A DNA stretch of 64,000 nucleotides from Betaproteobacteria bacterium (lineage in GTDB: Bacteria; Pseudomonadota; Gammaproteobacteria; Burkholderiales; Usitatibacteraceae): NCBI GenBank assembly GCA_016720925.1, contig JADKJR010000022.1, positions 1 through 64,000 on the forward strand, written 5' to 3'. This document shows, piece by piece, positions 47,790 through 57,075 of this stretch. The stretch's first letter is position 1; each line of letters starts with the position of its first letter. The notes below the pieces were generated by a model that was not told the origin of the DNA, made no database searches, and worked only from the letters and a program-made list of their open reading frames with translations. Both the position numbers and the translations under genes were made by a program.

Positions 47790-48313
47790 ATCGCTACTGA
47801 AAAAGACGTCCGAATCAATACTGAAATCACCAATGTGACAGAGGTTCGGCTGCTTGGCCCTGAAAGTGAGCCACTTGGAATCGTAAGTCTGGCGGAAGCC
47901 AACCGGCTTGCGGAGGAAAAAGAACTGGATTTGGTGGAAATCGCCCCGACGGCGAAGCCGCCTGTGTGCCGGATTATGGATTTCGGCAAATTCAAATACC
48001 GCGAGGCCAAAAAAGCCCACGAAGCCAAACTAAAGCAGAAGCAGATTCAGGTAAAGGAGGTGAAATTCCGACCGGGTACCGATGATGGTGATTACAACAT
48101 CAAGGTACGCAATCTGAAACGTTTTCTGGAAGAAGGCGACAAAACAAAATTACCCTGCGCTTTCGCGGACGTGAAATGGCTCATCAGGAATTGGGCATGG
48201 CGTTGCTGAAGCGCGTGGAAGCAGATTTGACGGAGCTGGGGCAGGTGGAACAGTTTCCAAAGATGGAAGGCCGGCAGATGGTGATGATGGTCGGGCCAAG
48301 AAAGAAACACTGA
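47790..48313 (+). CDS. infC: Translation initiation factor IF-3, ATC start codon, one frameshift
   Basis: About 174 residues after repair. The best start is ATC at 47790 with GGGAG 6-7 nt upstream; it gives IATEKDVRINTEIT, the normal IF-3 N-terminus. The next ATG or GTG would remove it. Non-canonical AUU-type starts are known for infC and underlie its autoregulation. The body has LDLVEIAPTAKPPVCRIMDFGKFKYREAKK. The frame breaks at the AAAA run near 48145; adding one A restores KITLRFRGREMAHQELG and the C-terminus MMVGPRKKH, stop 48311-48313. Confidence 0.93.
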
Positions 48314-48321
48314 TTTCTCAA

Positions 48322-48356
48322 GGAGCGTACCGCTCCGGCCGCGATTTTCCGCGGCC
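48322..48356 (+). promoter_or_regulatory. Two adjacent hairpins in the rpmI leader
   Basis: Hairpin 1: GGAGCG-TAC-CGCTCC (48322-48336). Hairpin 2: GGCCGCG-ATTTTC-CGCGGCC (48337-48356). They lie directly after infC and 85 nt before rpmI. In E. coli, L20 represses rpmI-rplT translation through leader structure at this place; whether these are the equivalent sites is inference. Confidence 0.45.
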
Positions 48357-48440
48357 AACGGTGCACATAAGTCGACTTCAGGTCACAAGCGTGGAATGGT
48401 TCCACCACCTGCTGCGGCAACGTAGTCAAAAGGTAGAAAT

Positions 48441-48638
48441 ATGCCAAAGATGAAAACCAAAAGTGGCGCCGCCAAGCGGTTCAAGCCGCGCGGCAGCGGC
48501 TCAATCAAGCGCTCCATGGCGTTCAAACGCCACATCCTCACCAAGAAAACCACCAAGAACAAGCGTCAATTGCGTGGAACGGCTGAGATTCATGCAACCA
48601 ATCTGGTCAGTGTGCATCGCATGCTGCCCTACGCGTAA
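48441..48638 (+). CDS. rpmI: 50S ribosomal protein L35
   Basis: 65 residues, the usual length. It begins MPKMKTKSGAAKRFKPRGSG and ends with SVHRMLPYA; it is strongly basic throughout. It lies between infC and rplT as in most bacteria. AAAGGT is upstream of the ATG. Confidence 0.97.
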   Translation: MPKMKTKSGAAKRFKPRGSGSIKRSMAFKRHILTKKTTKNKRQLRGTAEIHATNLVSVHRMLPYA

Positions 48639-48649
48639 GGAGCGCCACC

Positions 48650-49009
48650 ATGCCTAGAGTTAAACGTGGTGTAACTGCCCGCGCCCGTCACAAGAAAATT
48701 CTCAATCTGGCCAAAGGTTATCGCGGTCGCCGCAGCACCGTATTCCGCATCGCCAAAGAAGCGGTGATGAAGGCCGGCCAGTACGCTTACCGCGATCGTC
48801 GAAACAAGAAACGCGTGTTCCGTGCGCTGTGGATTGCCCGGATCAATGCGGCCGCGCGGAATGGCGGCATGACCTATTCGCGTTTCATGAACGGACTGAA
48901 AAAAGCCCACATTGAAGTCGATCGTAAAGTGCTGGCGGATCTGGCGGTAATGGACAAGCCGGCATTTGCGCGATTTATGGAGCAAGCCAAAGCTGGCCTT
49001 GCTGCGTAG
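48650..49009 (+). CDS. rplT: 50S ribosomal protein L20
   Basis: 119 residues. It shows MPRVKRGVTARARHKKILNL, GYRGRRSTVFRIAKEAVMKA and RDRRNKKRVFRALWIARINA. It binds 23S rRNA early in 50S assembly and in many bacteria represses its own operon. It starts 11 nt after rpmI. Confidence 0.98.
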   Translation: MPRVKRGVTARARHKKILNLAKGYRGRRSTVFRIAKEAVMKAGQYAYRDRRNKKRVFRALWIARINAAARNGGMTYSRFMNGLKKAHIEVDRKVLADLAVMDKPAFARFMEQAKAGLAA

Positions 49010-49053
49010 GTGCACAAAAAACGTAATTGCCTTGTACGAAAATCAAAACGCAG

Positions 49054-49090
49054 AAGGCCCGCTGACTAACCACAGCGGGCCTTTTGTTTT
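49054..49090 (+). terminator. Intrinsic terminator/attenuator between rplT and pheS
   Basis: Stem AAGGCCCGCTG (49054-49064), loop ACTAACCA, stem CAGCGGGCCTT (49073-49083), then TTGTTTTTTG. It separates the ribosomal-protein genes from pheST. The corresponding gap in enterobacteria carries the pheST attenuator; no leader peptide is evident here. Confidence 0.85.
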
Positions 49091-49138
49091 TTGTTGAACC
49101 CGCACGATGACCCGCAACGATAAAGTGAATTGTTCCCC

Positions 49139-50149
49139 ATGAATACGCTTCATGCCATATTGACGGATGCCACGGCAACCTTGGGTGCCGTGAAATCGAT
49201 GCCTGAGCTCGAGCAGATAAAGGCGAAGTATCTCGGCAAGGCTGGCTCAATTACCGAGCAACTCAAGTCGCTTGGCAAATTGCCCCCTGAAGAGAAGAAA
49301 ACCGCTGGCGCAGCGATCCCTGAGATCACGTCGCTGGTCGACACACTGCTCAACGACCCGGATGCTCGCATTGCGCACGCCGAACACGAAATGAAACTGG
49401 CGGCGGCATCCATCGCCGTGACGTCACCCGGTCGCAATCCTGGCCTCGGTGGCCTCCATCCCGTCACGCGCGCGCTGGAGCGAATTGAAGCGCTATTTGC
49501 CACCATGGGGTTTTCGGTTGCCGATGGCCCGGAAATTGAAACCGATTACTACAATTTCACCGCACTCAATACCCCGCCGAACCATCCTGCGCGTTCAATG
49601 CAGGATACGTTTTACCTCGCCAACTCCGAACACGTTTTGCGCACACACGTCTCCCGTACAGATTCGTTACATGCAGGCGCAATCGCAAAAGGAGGGCCAC
49701 CGATTCGCATCATCTGCCCCGGCCGCGTTTATCGCTGCGACCACGACGCAACGCATTCGCCAATGTTCCATCAGATCGAAGGGCTGTGGGTGGACGAGGG
49801 CATCAGCCTGGCAGACCTAAAAGGTACGCTCACGCAGTTTTTTAGGGCGTTTTTCGAGCGCGAGGACATGCAGATCCGTTTTCGTCCCTCGTTTTTTCCA
49901 TTCGTCGAACCGGGTGTCGAAGTCGATATGGAGTGGGAAAACAAGGGCGGCAAGATCAAGTGGCTGGAAATCGGCGGTGCGGGCGTGGTCCATCCGCAGG
50001 TGCTGCGTAACGGCGGCATCGACCCGGAAAAATATTCGGGATTTGCTTTCGGTATGGGCCTGGATCGACTCGCGATGCTGAAGTACGGCGTCAACGATCT
50101 TCGTTTGTTCTTCGAAAACGACATGAAGTTTCTCAGCCAATTCCGTTAG
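49139..50149 (+). CDS. pheS: Phenylalanyl-tRNA synthetase alpha subunit
   Basis: 336 residues from the ATG at 49139; a TTG 9 nt earlier is in frame. The N-terminal coiled coil (1-85) is followed by the class II core: motif 1 around HPVTRALERIEALFATMGF, motif 2 RVYRCDHDATHSPMFHQIEGLWVD, and motif 3 FAFGMGLDRLAMLKYG. It forms a heterotetramer with PheT. Confidence 0.98.
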   Translation: MNTLHAILTDATATLGAVKSMPELEQIKAKYLGKAGSITEQLKSLGKLPPEEKKTAGAAIPEITSLVDTLLNDPDARIAHAEHEMKLAAASIAVTSPGRNPGLGGLHPVTRALERIEALFATMGFSVADGPEIETDYYNFTALNTPPNHPARSMQDTFYLANSEHVLRTHVSRTDSLHAGAIAKGGPPIRIICPGRVYRCDHDATHSPMFHQIEGLWVDEGISLADLKGTLTQFFRAFFEREDMQIRFRPSFFPFVEPGVEVDMEWENKGGKIKWLEIGGAGVVHPQVLRNGGIDPEKYSGFAFGMGLDRLAMLKYGVNDLRLFFENDMKFLSQFR

Positions 50150-50163
50150 CAAGGTCAATAAAG

Positions 50164-52537
50164 ATGAAGGTTTCTGTAAATTGGTTGAAAGAGTTGGTCG
50201 ACATCAATTTGTCGGTCGATGAGTTGGCCCACACGCTAACGATGGCGGGTCTCGAGGTTGAAGAAATTTCCCCGGTGGTGGCCGCGTTTGATCATATTGT
50301 CGTGGCTGAAGTCAAAAGTACCGCTCCGCACCCGAATGCCGACAAGCTGCGGGTTTGCGACGTGGATGCCGGCACCGGCGCGACATTGCAGATCGTCTGC
50401 GGTGCGCCGAATGTTGCGCCAGGTATGCGCGTTCCCTGTGCGTTGGTTGGGGCCAAGCTACCCGGCCTTGAAATCAAGCAGGCGAAGCTGCGCGGCGTCG
50501 AATCAAACGGGATGTTGTGTTCCGCAAAGGAGCTGGGGCTCTCGGATGATCACGGAGGCTTGTTGTCGCTGGCGCCCGACGCGCCGATCGGTCAGAGCAT
50601 TCGCAAATATCTCGATCTCGACGACGCCTATTTGACGTTAAAAATGACCCCCAATCGCGGGGATTGCCTTTCCATGATCGGAATTGCGCGCGATCTCGCG
50701 GCGATCACGGGTGCCGCATTGAGGCTTCAAGTAATTGCGACGAATCCAGCTACCGGTGACGCAGCGCGTCATATTTCAATTTCGGCGCCGAAAGCCTGTG
50801 GCCGCTATCTGGGCAGAGTCATTTCACACCTCGATACGCGCGTCGCCACGCCCGAGTGGATGAAGCGTCGCCTTGAACGCGCCGGCTTCCGCTCGATTGC
50901 GCCGCTGGTCGATATCACCAATTACGTGACGCTGGAACGCGGACGTCCCATGCATGCCTTTGACAATGACAAACTGCAAGGACGAATCGACGTCCGATTT
51001 CCGCTGGCCGGCGAAGAAATGAACCTTCTCAATGAGCAGCACGTCGTGCTGCAACCCGACATGCTACTGATCACGGACGAAAATGGCCCGATCGGCATGG
51101 GCGGCATCATGGGCGGGCTGGAAAGCATGGTAACCAGCGACACGCGGCACGTTTTTTGAATCGGCCCATTTTGATCCTGCTGTGATCCAGGAAAGACGCG
51201 CACCCTCGGCATCAATTCCGACGCCGCATACCGCTTTGAACGCGGTGTCGATCCCGACGGCGCGCGTGATGGCATTGAATACGCCACGCGTTTGGCGATG
51301 GAAATTTGCGGCACACCTGAATCGAAAATAGGGCCGGTAGTCGAAGCGCTCGGCGAACTGCCTGCGCGACCAGCGGTCAAGGTACGGCCGGGACGAGTCA
51401 TTCGCCTGATAGGCATGGAGGTCGCCGTCAATGACATGATTGGCGCCCTGACGCGATTGCAATGCAAGGTCGTGGTTGAGGACACAAAACTGATTGTTAC
51501 GCCGCCCTCATACCGCTTTGACCTGAACATCGAAGAAGACTTCATCGAAGAAATCGCCCGCGTTCACGGCTACGAGAATGTGCCCGCCAAACCGCCGGTT
51601 TCGTCACTGCCGATGATGTCGATACCTGAAGGCCAGCGTTCACGTCATGCGTTACGCCATGTACTTGCGGATCTCGGATATCAGGAAGTGGTCAACTACA
51701 GTTTCACGCCGGAAGATTGGGAGACCGATTTTGCGGCGAATACTGCGCCGCTCAAGTTGGCCAATCCAATTGCCGGCCACATGAGCGTGATGCGCAGCAA
51801 CCTTGTTGGCGGGCTAATCGAATCGCTAAAGCACAACCTCAACCACGGCGAGGCGCGCCTGAAGCTGTTCGAAATCGGTCGATGTTTTCTCGCCGATGAG
51901 GCCAGCATCCATTCGCAGCCCGAAAAACTTGCCGGACTAGCTTATGGCCCCCGCTTTCCGGAGCAATGGGGTGAAGGCGGTCAGAAGGGCGCGCTTGCCG
52001 ACTTCCACACGGTCAAAGGCGCGTTGGAAATCCTGCTGAATGACGATTCTGCTCGCTTCGAAAAAGGTCACCCATCCCGCATTGCATCCCGGTCGCTCCG
52101 CAAATCCGAATTGACGGAAAGCAAATCGGAATCTGGGTGAACTACATCCGCGATGGCAACAAAAGTACGACTTGCCGCAAGCGCCCATTTTGTTCGAAAT
52201 TGACATTGAATCGCTAACGCGTTCATCGGGCCCAAAATATCACGCTATCTCACGGATGCAGTCGGTGCGCCGGGACATCGCGCTGATAGTCAACGAATCG
52301 GTTGAAATTCAGACCATGCTTGACGCCGTTTTGAGCCGAAAACTGGCGTCCGTCATCGAATTTGCACCTTTTGACATTTACCGCGGCTCCAACCTTGAAA
52401 ACGGGAAAAAAAGTGTTGCGCTTCGTATAGTTATGCAGGATACTGACAGGACTTTGACAGATTCGGAAGCGGATACCAAAGTTTCCGAAATAGTTGAAGT
52501 GTTGAATCAGGTTTGTGGCGCAACCCTAAGAAAATAA
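50164..52537 (+). CDS. pheT: Phenylalanyl-tRNA synthetase beta subunit, about five frameshifts
   Basis: About 790 residues after repair. It shows the N-terminal MKVSVNWLKELVDINLSVDE, the tRNA-binding (EMAP-like) domain, the B3/B4 editing domain, B5, the core NYSFTPEDWE, and the C-terminal anticodon-binding domain SVRRDIALIVNESVE. The frame breaks near 51155 (T6 to T5 joins HVF to ESAHFDP), near 51188 (GG to GGG gives VIQGKTRTLGIN), near 52065 and 52100 (EKG..HPALHPGRSA..QIRIDGKQIG), and near 52135 (GGG to GGGG gives IWGELHPRW). Since pheT is essential and normally single-copy, sequencing error is the likeliest cause. Confidence 0.93.
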
Positions 52538-52548
52538 AGCGAATTCAT

Positions 52549-52855
52549 ATGACGCTCACGAAAGCGGAACTTGCTGACTTGATGTTTGAAAAAGTTGGCC
52601 TGAATAAGCGCGAAGCCAAGGATATGGTGGAGTCTTTTTTGAAGAGATTGCCTTGCATTGGAAAATGGCGACAGCGTCAAGCTGTCCGGATTTGGCAATT
52701 TTCAGTTGCGTAACAAGCCCCAGCGTCCCGGTCGCAACCCGAAGACTGGCGAAGAAATTCCGATCACGGCCCGCCGTGTCGTGACATTTCATGCCAGCCA
52801 AAAACTGAAGAGCCTCGTGGAGAAGTCGTTCAATGGAACCGTTGCTCACCAGTAG
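52549..52855 (+). CDS. ihfA: Integration host factor alpha subunit, two frameshifts
   Basis: About 103 residues after repair. The start ATG is at 52549. It has MTLTKAELADLMFEKVGLNK, the central VKLSGFGNFQLRNKPQRPGRNPKTGEEIPITARRVVTF (DNA-binding arm with the intercalating Pro in RNPKTGE) and the C-terminal helix. The frame breaks at the T6 run near 52638 and near 52655. Adding one T at each gives ESFFEEIALHLENGDSVK. IHF is a sequence-specific DNA-bending protein. Its position after pheT is conserved in proteobacteria. Confidence 0.93.
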
Positions 52856-53195
52856 CCTCCCGGCGATTCCCGCGAAACGTTACTTCACCATTGGTGAGGT
52901 GAGTGAGCTTTGTGGCGTCAAGCCGCATGTGCTGCGATATTGGGAGCAGGAATTTACCCAGCTAAAGCCACTGAAACGCCGCGGCAATCGCCGCTATTAC
53001 CAGCACCACGAAGTGCTGCTGATTCGCCGCATCAGGGAATTGCTCTACGAACACGGCTTCACTATCAACGGCGCCAGAAATCGCCTTGACGAACCGGGCA
53101 GCGCGGTCTCAAAGAGTTTGCGATTGGAAAGACAAATTGAACTAAGGGAAGTCAAAAGCGAACTCAAAAGCATCCTCTCCATGCTAAGCGCGTAG
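52833..53195 (+). CDS. MerR-family transcriptional regulator
   Basis: 120 residues, overlapping ihfA by 23 nt. The winged helix-turn-helix reads YFTIGEVSELCGVKPHVLRYWEQEFTQLKPLKRRGNRRYY, followed by a helical segment and a short coiled-coil tail with no ligand-binding Cys. It is the MerR-like protein commonly found after ihfA in beta- and gammaproteobacteria. Its target is unknown. Confidence 0.92.
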   Translation: MEPLLTSSLPAIPAKRYFTIGEVSELCGVKPHVLRYWEQEFTQLKPLKRRGNRRYYQHHEVLLIRRIRELLYEHGFTINGARNRLDEPGSAVSKSLRLERQIELREVKSELKSILSMLSA

Positions 53196-53216
53196 CCTTG
53201 GCCACGCTTTCAACGC

Positions 53217-53222
53217 TATAAT
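53217..53222 (+). promoter_or_regulatory. Candidate -10 element of tRNA-Pro
   Basis: A consensus TATAAT 11 nt before the tRNA 5' end. The matching -35 is weak or badly spaced (TTGGCC at 53198), so only the -10 is supported. Confidence 0.45.
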
Positions 53223-53232
53223 CGCAGTTCGG

Positions 53233-53310
<78 letters not shown>

Positions 53311-53319
53311 ATACACTGA

Positions 53320-53349
53320 TGGCTTGGCGATATTCGCCAGGCCATTTTT
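53320..53349 (+). terminator. Intrinsic terminator of tRNA-Pro
   Basis: Stem TGGCTTGGCGA (53320-53330), loop TAT, stem TCGCCAGGCCA (53334-53344) with one G-U pair, then TTTTTC. It starts 10 nt after the tRNA. Confidence 0.85.
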
Positions 53350-53488
53350 CTATCAGCGATCAACTTCGGTTGATTGCCTCCCGAAACGTGCGCTGCTGGC
53401 ATGTTGACGAGCTTGCCAGATTCCAGATTTCCGGAATTTGCTGCGCTCAAACTGGGCGACTTAATGGCGATAGACTTCGCGTAAACGC

Positions 53489-53556
53489 CAAACGCAAGTA
53501 CTGGTGCGCCTTTCGGGGCACAAATCGCCTGAGCGCCGCACCAGTTCTCGTGTTTG
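53489..53556. repeat. Dispersed palindromic element, copy D
   Basis: The left arm CAAACGCAAGTACTGGTGCG (53489-53508) and right arm CGCACCAGTTCTCGTGTTTG (53537-53556) pair at 17 of 20 positions. It lies between the tRNA-Pro unit and the convergent ABC permease gene. Confidence 0.85.
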
Positions 53557-53739
53557 ATCTTCAGGCCAAAGCCGGCAGGCCAGCCTTGACCGAGCGCCGC
53601 GAAATCGAGAGCCTTTAAATGGATAACCAATCAAATCGGTGAAACCAATGCCCCGCGATTGTAACGCATAATTTATATTATGTTAAATTGCAAGGTGGTA
53701 GCCCGGTCTCGTTCTCACACGTGCACGATTCCAAATATT

Positions 53740-56241
53740 TCATGCGATACCTCGAATCGTTTCGAGCGGCGGCGTGGCAGCTGCTTTGCGAGTTCCAAAA
53801 AGTCCGGCGATCGCAATGCCAACTCCGCCACCGAGAATGCCGATCACCGGTATCCAGTAATTAATACTGAATGGGATCCCAAGCACCCTGTCGGAAAGAA
53901 TCGCGGCTAGGGAGAGCGCGCCGCCACTGGCCACCAAACCGGACAATAGGCCAATGGCCAAGAATTCGGCAAGCTGCACCACAACCATTTGCCGGCGAGT
54001 GGCGCCCAAAGTACGCATGATGGCTGCGTCGTAAACACGCTCATCCTGTGTGGTCGCGATGGCTGCATAAAGTACGACCAAACCAGCGGCGAGCGCAAAG
54101 AGGAACACAAAAGAAACACCATTCGCCACCTGGTTGGTAATCGCGCGCACCTGACTCATGATGGCCGTCAGATCAATTACAGAGAGATTCGGAAACTGAC
54201 GAATGAGGCCGTTCACGATGGATTCATTGCCCGGCTTGAGATGAAAACTGGTTATGTAGCTGGCCGGATAGTCATCCAGCACGCCAGGGCTGGCAAGCAC
54301 AAAGAAGTTGGCTTTGAAGGAATCCCATTCAACCTTCCGCAGGCTTGTGACGGGAGCAGTGAATTTTGAACCGGCGATATCGAAAGTCAGGGTATCGCCC
54401 AGTTTGATGTCCAGCGTCTTGGCAATACCCTCCTCCAGGGAAAACTGTTTTTCACGAGTATCCGGCCCCCAGAATTTGCCCGCGACAACCCGGTTGTCGG
54501 GCTGCAACTTGGTCGCCCATGAAAGATTGAATTCCCGCTCGCTGAGGCGCTTGGCGCGCTCATCCGCGAACGCCGCGGGCGCAATCGCCCTTTCGTTCAT
54601 TGCGGTTAACCTTCCCTTTACCATCGGATACAGGTCTGGCGTTGCCATGTCGCGACCGGCAAAATAGCTTTTAACATCAGTAAGTTGATCACTCTGAATG
54701 TTGATGACAAAGCGGTTCGGCATGTCTTCCTTGAGACTATCCTGCCACCGCGTAATCATGTCGGTTCGAACGAGCGTTAGCAAAAGCATGGCCATGATGC
54801 CCAGCCCCAGCGCCATGATTTGAATCAGGCTCCCGCCCGATCGTCGTTTCATGTTGGCGATGCCATAGCGCCACGAACCGCTGGTCGCGCCTCGCAGATT
54901 CCCGGCAAAATGAATGAGCAGCCATCCTGCCAAGGCGGCCGCGGCCAGCGCCACGACAAATCCGCCAACGGCTATTGCGCCAAGTTTGAACTCGCCAGCG
55001 CGCCAGACAATGAGTCCAGCCAATGTAGCAAAGCCCAGCAGGTAGGCGAAGGCCGCACTTGCCTCGAACGGATCCAGATCGCGTCGAAGCACACGAAGGG
55101 TGGACACTTTACGCAATGCCAACAATGGCGGAAGCGTAAATCCAAGCAATAGCACCAGACCAATTGCGAAGGCTTGAATGGCCGGAATGATCGTGGGCAT
55201 CGGTAGCGCGACCGTAAGAAAACCAGTGAGCATGGTTGCAAGCACGCTTTGCGCCGCAAACCCCGCGAGTGTTCCCAGCAGGCAGGCCACAAATGCCAGC
55301 AACAGGAACTGCCACAGATTGAGCATGAAAATATCGCCCTGCGTCGCACCAAGGCAGCGCATGATCGCAGCGCTATCCATTTGCCGATCAGTGAAGCGAC
55401 GTGCCGCGAGCGCCACGGCGACCGAGGCAAGCACGACAGAAAGAAGCGCCGCCAGCCCCAGAAAACGCTGTGCGCGCTCCAGCGCCACGCGCACCTCGGA
55501 GCGAGAATCACGCACACTTTCCAGTCGTTCGCCGCGCTCCAGCTTGCCGGCAAATGTCAGGCGAAATTCATTCACCAACTTGCTTTCGCCGGCAACGAGA
55601 AACCGATACGTTGCACGACTGCCGATCTGAAGCAGCCGCGTCGCAGCAAGGTCCTGCATGTTGAGCATTACCCGAGGCGCGATGCCAAAGTAGTCCAGTA
55701 CGCTGTCCGGCTCTTTGGTGAGCACGGCCACGATCTTCAGTGATGTCGCGCCTACCTTGAGCGTGTCCCCGACTTTCATGTTAGTGCGCCCAAGTAAGAC
55801 TGCCGGCACCCATACCGTTCCCGGTGCCGGAATATCGCTGGTTTCGCGGCCGGGAACGCCTGGCTCATCGGCGATGTTGAATTTCCCCCGCAGCGGGAAT
55901 CCCTGTGTGATGGCCTTGAGCTCAGCCAGATTGACGCCCTGCCCTTTCTCTTCAGCACCGGCCACCATGCTGGGAAACGTCACGGATTCCGCGGTCGCCA
56001 GATTGAGCCGCGCGGCAACATCACGAAAGCGTGCAGCCGCGGGTTTATCCGAGATCACCACGGCATCCGCGGCAATGAGCTCATTGGCCTGCCGGTTTAG
56101 CGCGGATTCAACCCGGTCGGCAAAAAACGCCACGGTGCTGACGCTCATGACCGCGATGAACAGAGCGGCCAGCAATACACGAGCCTCTCCTGATTTGCCA
56201 TTACGGCGCACCATGCGCAATGCGAGTGCAAATTGTTTCAT
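53740..56241 (-). CDS. ABC transporter permease, FtsX/YbbP type
   Basis: 833 residues with about ten membrane helices. The layout is MacB-like periplasmic region, three FtsX helices (FLGLAALLSVVLASVAVALAA...), a central cluster, a second periplasmic domain, and three C-terminal FtsX helices (FVFLFALAAGLVVLYAAIATT). The motifs VYDAAIMRTLGATRRQMVVVQ and AAIMRCLGATQGDIFMLN are the paired coupling-helix signatures of this family. It matches the YbbP partner of YbbA. Its ATG overlaps the ATPase stop as TAATG. The substrate is unknown; lipids or lipoprotein-related molecules are suggested for relatives. Confidence 0.9.
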   Translation of the reverse strand: MKQFALALRMVRRNGKSGEARVLLAALFIAVMSVSTVAFFADRVESALNRQANELIAADAVVISDKPAAARFRDVAARLNLATAESVTFPSMVAGAEEKGQGVNLAELKAITQGFPLRGKFNIADEPGVPGRETSDIPAPGTVWVPAVLLGRTNMKVGDTLKVGATSLKIVAVLTKEPDSVLDYFGIAPRVMLNMQDLAATRLLQIGSRATYRFLVAGESKLVNEFRLTFAGKLERGERLESVRDSRSEVRVALERAQRFLGLAALLSVVLASVAVALAARRFTDRQMDSAAIMRCLGATQGDIFMLNLWQFLLLAFVACLLGTLAGFAAQSVLATMLTGFLTVALPMPTIIPAIQAFAIGLVLLLGFTLPPLLALRKVSTLRVLRRDLDPFEASAAFAYLLGFATLAGLIVWRAGEFKLGAIAVGGFVVALAAAALAGWLLIHFAGNLRGATSGSWRYGIANMKRRSGGSLIQIMALGLGIMAMLLLTLVRTDMITRWQDSLKEDMPNRFVINIQSDQLTDVKSYFAGRDMATPDLYPMVKGRLTAMNERAIAPAAFADERAKRLSEREFNLSWATKLQPDNRVVAGKFWGPDTREKQFSLEEGIAKTLDIKLGDTLTFDIAGSKFTAPVTSLRKVEWDSFKANFFVLASPGVLDDYPASYITSFHLKPGNESIVNGLIRQFPNLSVIDLTAIMSQVRAITNQVANGVSFVFLFALAAGLVVLYAAIATTQDERVYDAAIMRTLGATRRQMVVVQLAEFLAIGLLSGLVASGGALSLAAILSDRVLGIPFSINYWIPVIGILGGGVGIAIAGLFGTRKAAATPPLETIRGIA

Positions 56242-56978
56242 TACATCGCCATCTCTTGTCGATGTGCTTCAGTGCTAACCACGCCCGCATCGATATTCAG
56301 TTGCCGACCGCATCGTGTCGCGATTCCGAGGTCATGAGTGACGAGAATCAATGTCGTACCGCGTTCGCGATTGAGTTCAAACAGCAAGTCGATCATTGCA
56401 CGACCCGTCTTCGCGTCGAGATTGCCCGTGGGTTCATCGGCAAATAGCAGCTTTGGTTCGGTAACAAAGGCGCGGGCAATCGCCACTCGCTGTTGCTCTC
56501 CACCGGAAAGTTGCTTTGGATAGTGCGTGAGACGGGCGCCGAGGCCGACACGTTCAAGAATGGATCGCGCCCTCTTCCCGGCGTCTACGGCACCGCGTAG
56601 TTCGAGGGGAAGCATGACATTCTCCAGCGCCGTCAACGATGGCAGCAACTGGAATGACTGAAAAACGAACCCCACCAATCGTCCGCGAAGTTTGGCGCGT
56701 CCATCCTCGTTGAGTGAAAACAAGTCTTCATTGCCAATGAAAACCTTGCCTTGACTTGGCGTGTCCAATCCAGCCATCAGGCCCAGCAAAGTGGACTTAC
56801 CGGATCCCGACGCGCCAACGATCGCGATAGCTTCCCCGGCGTCAACGCTAAAATTCGCATTGTTGACAATAGTAAGTTCGCCATCATTGGTCGTGACCCG
56901 TTTACTGAGATCAATAGCACGGATCATGCTCGTGGGCGGAGCGGAAAAACTGGTCGATAACGTCATGGAATCAGGCAT
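56241..56978 (-). CDS. ABC transporter ATP-binding protein, LolD/YbbA type
   Basis: About 245 residues from the ATG at 56978. It shows Walker A IVGASGSGKSTLLGLMAGLD, Q-loop FVFQSFQLLPSLTALENVMLPLEL, signature LSGGEQQRVAIARAF and Walker B LLFADEPTGNLD followed by THD. The TALENVMLPLEL segment is typical of the LolD/MacB/YbbA group. It is coupled to the permease downstream and divergent from the tesA-like gene, the same arrangement as E. coli ybbA/ybbP and tesA. Confidence 0.93.
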   Translation of the reverse strand: MPDSMTLSTSFSAPPTSMIRAIDLSKRVTTNDGELTIVNNANFSVDAGEAIAIVGASGSGKSTLLGLMAGLDTPSQGKVFIGNEDLFSLNEDGRAKLRGRLVGFVFQSFQLLPSLTALENVMLPLELRGAVDAGKRARSILERVGLGARLTHYPKQLSGGEQQRVAIARAFVTEPKLLFADEPTGNLDAKTGRAMIDLLFELNRERGTTLILVTHDLGIATRCGRQLNIDAGVVSTEAHRQEMAM

Positions 56979-57075
56979 TGAAATGGATTGTTCGTCGGGA
57001 GGAGTGAGTGAAAATTGAAAAATTGATTTGAATATTGCCAGCTCACCCACAGTTATGCAGCGATAATCTGACAAA

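Larger units (their letters stand above)
53311..53739. other. Region after tRNA-Pro: terminator plus palindromic element
   Basis: 429 bp. It holds the tRNA terminator (53320-53349) and one palindromic element (53489-53556). Open frames here on both strands have no recognisable protein features and I reject them. The tail near 53660-53700 is AT-rich. Confidence 0.6.
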
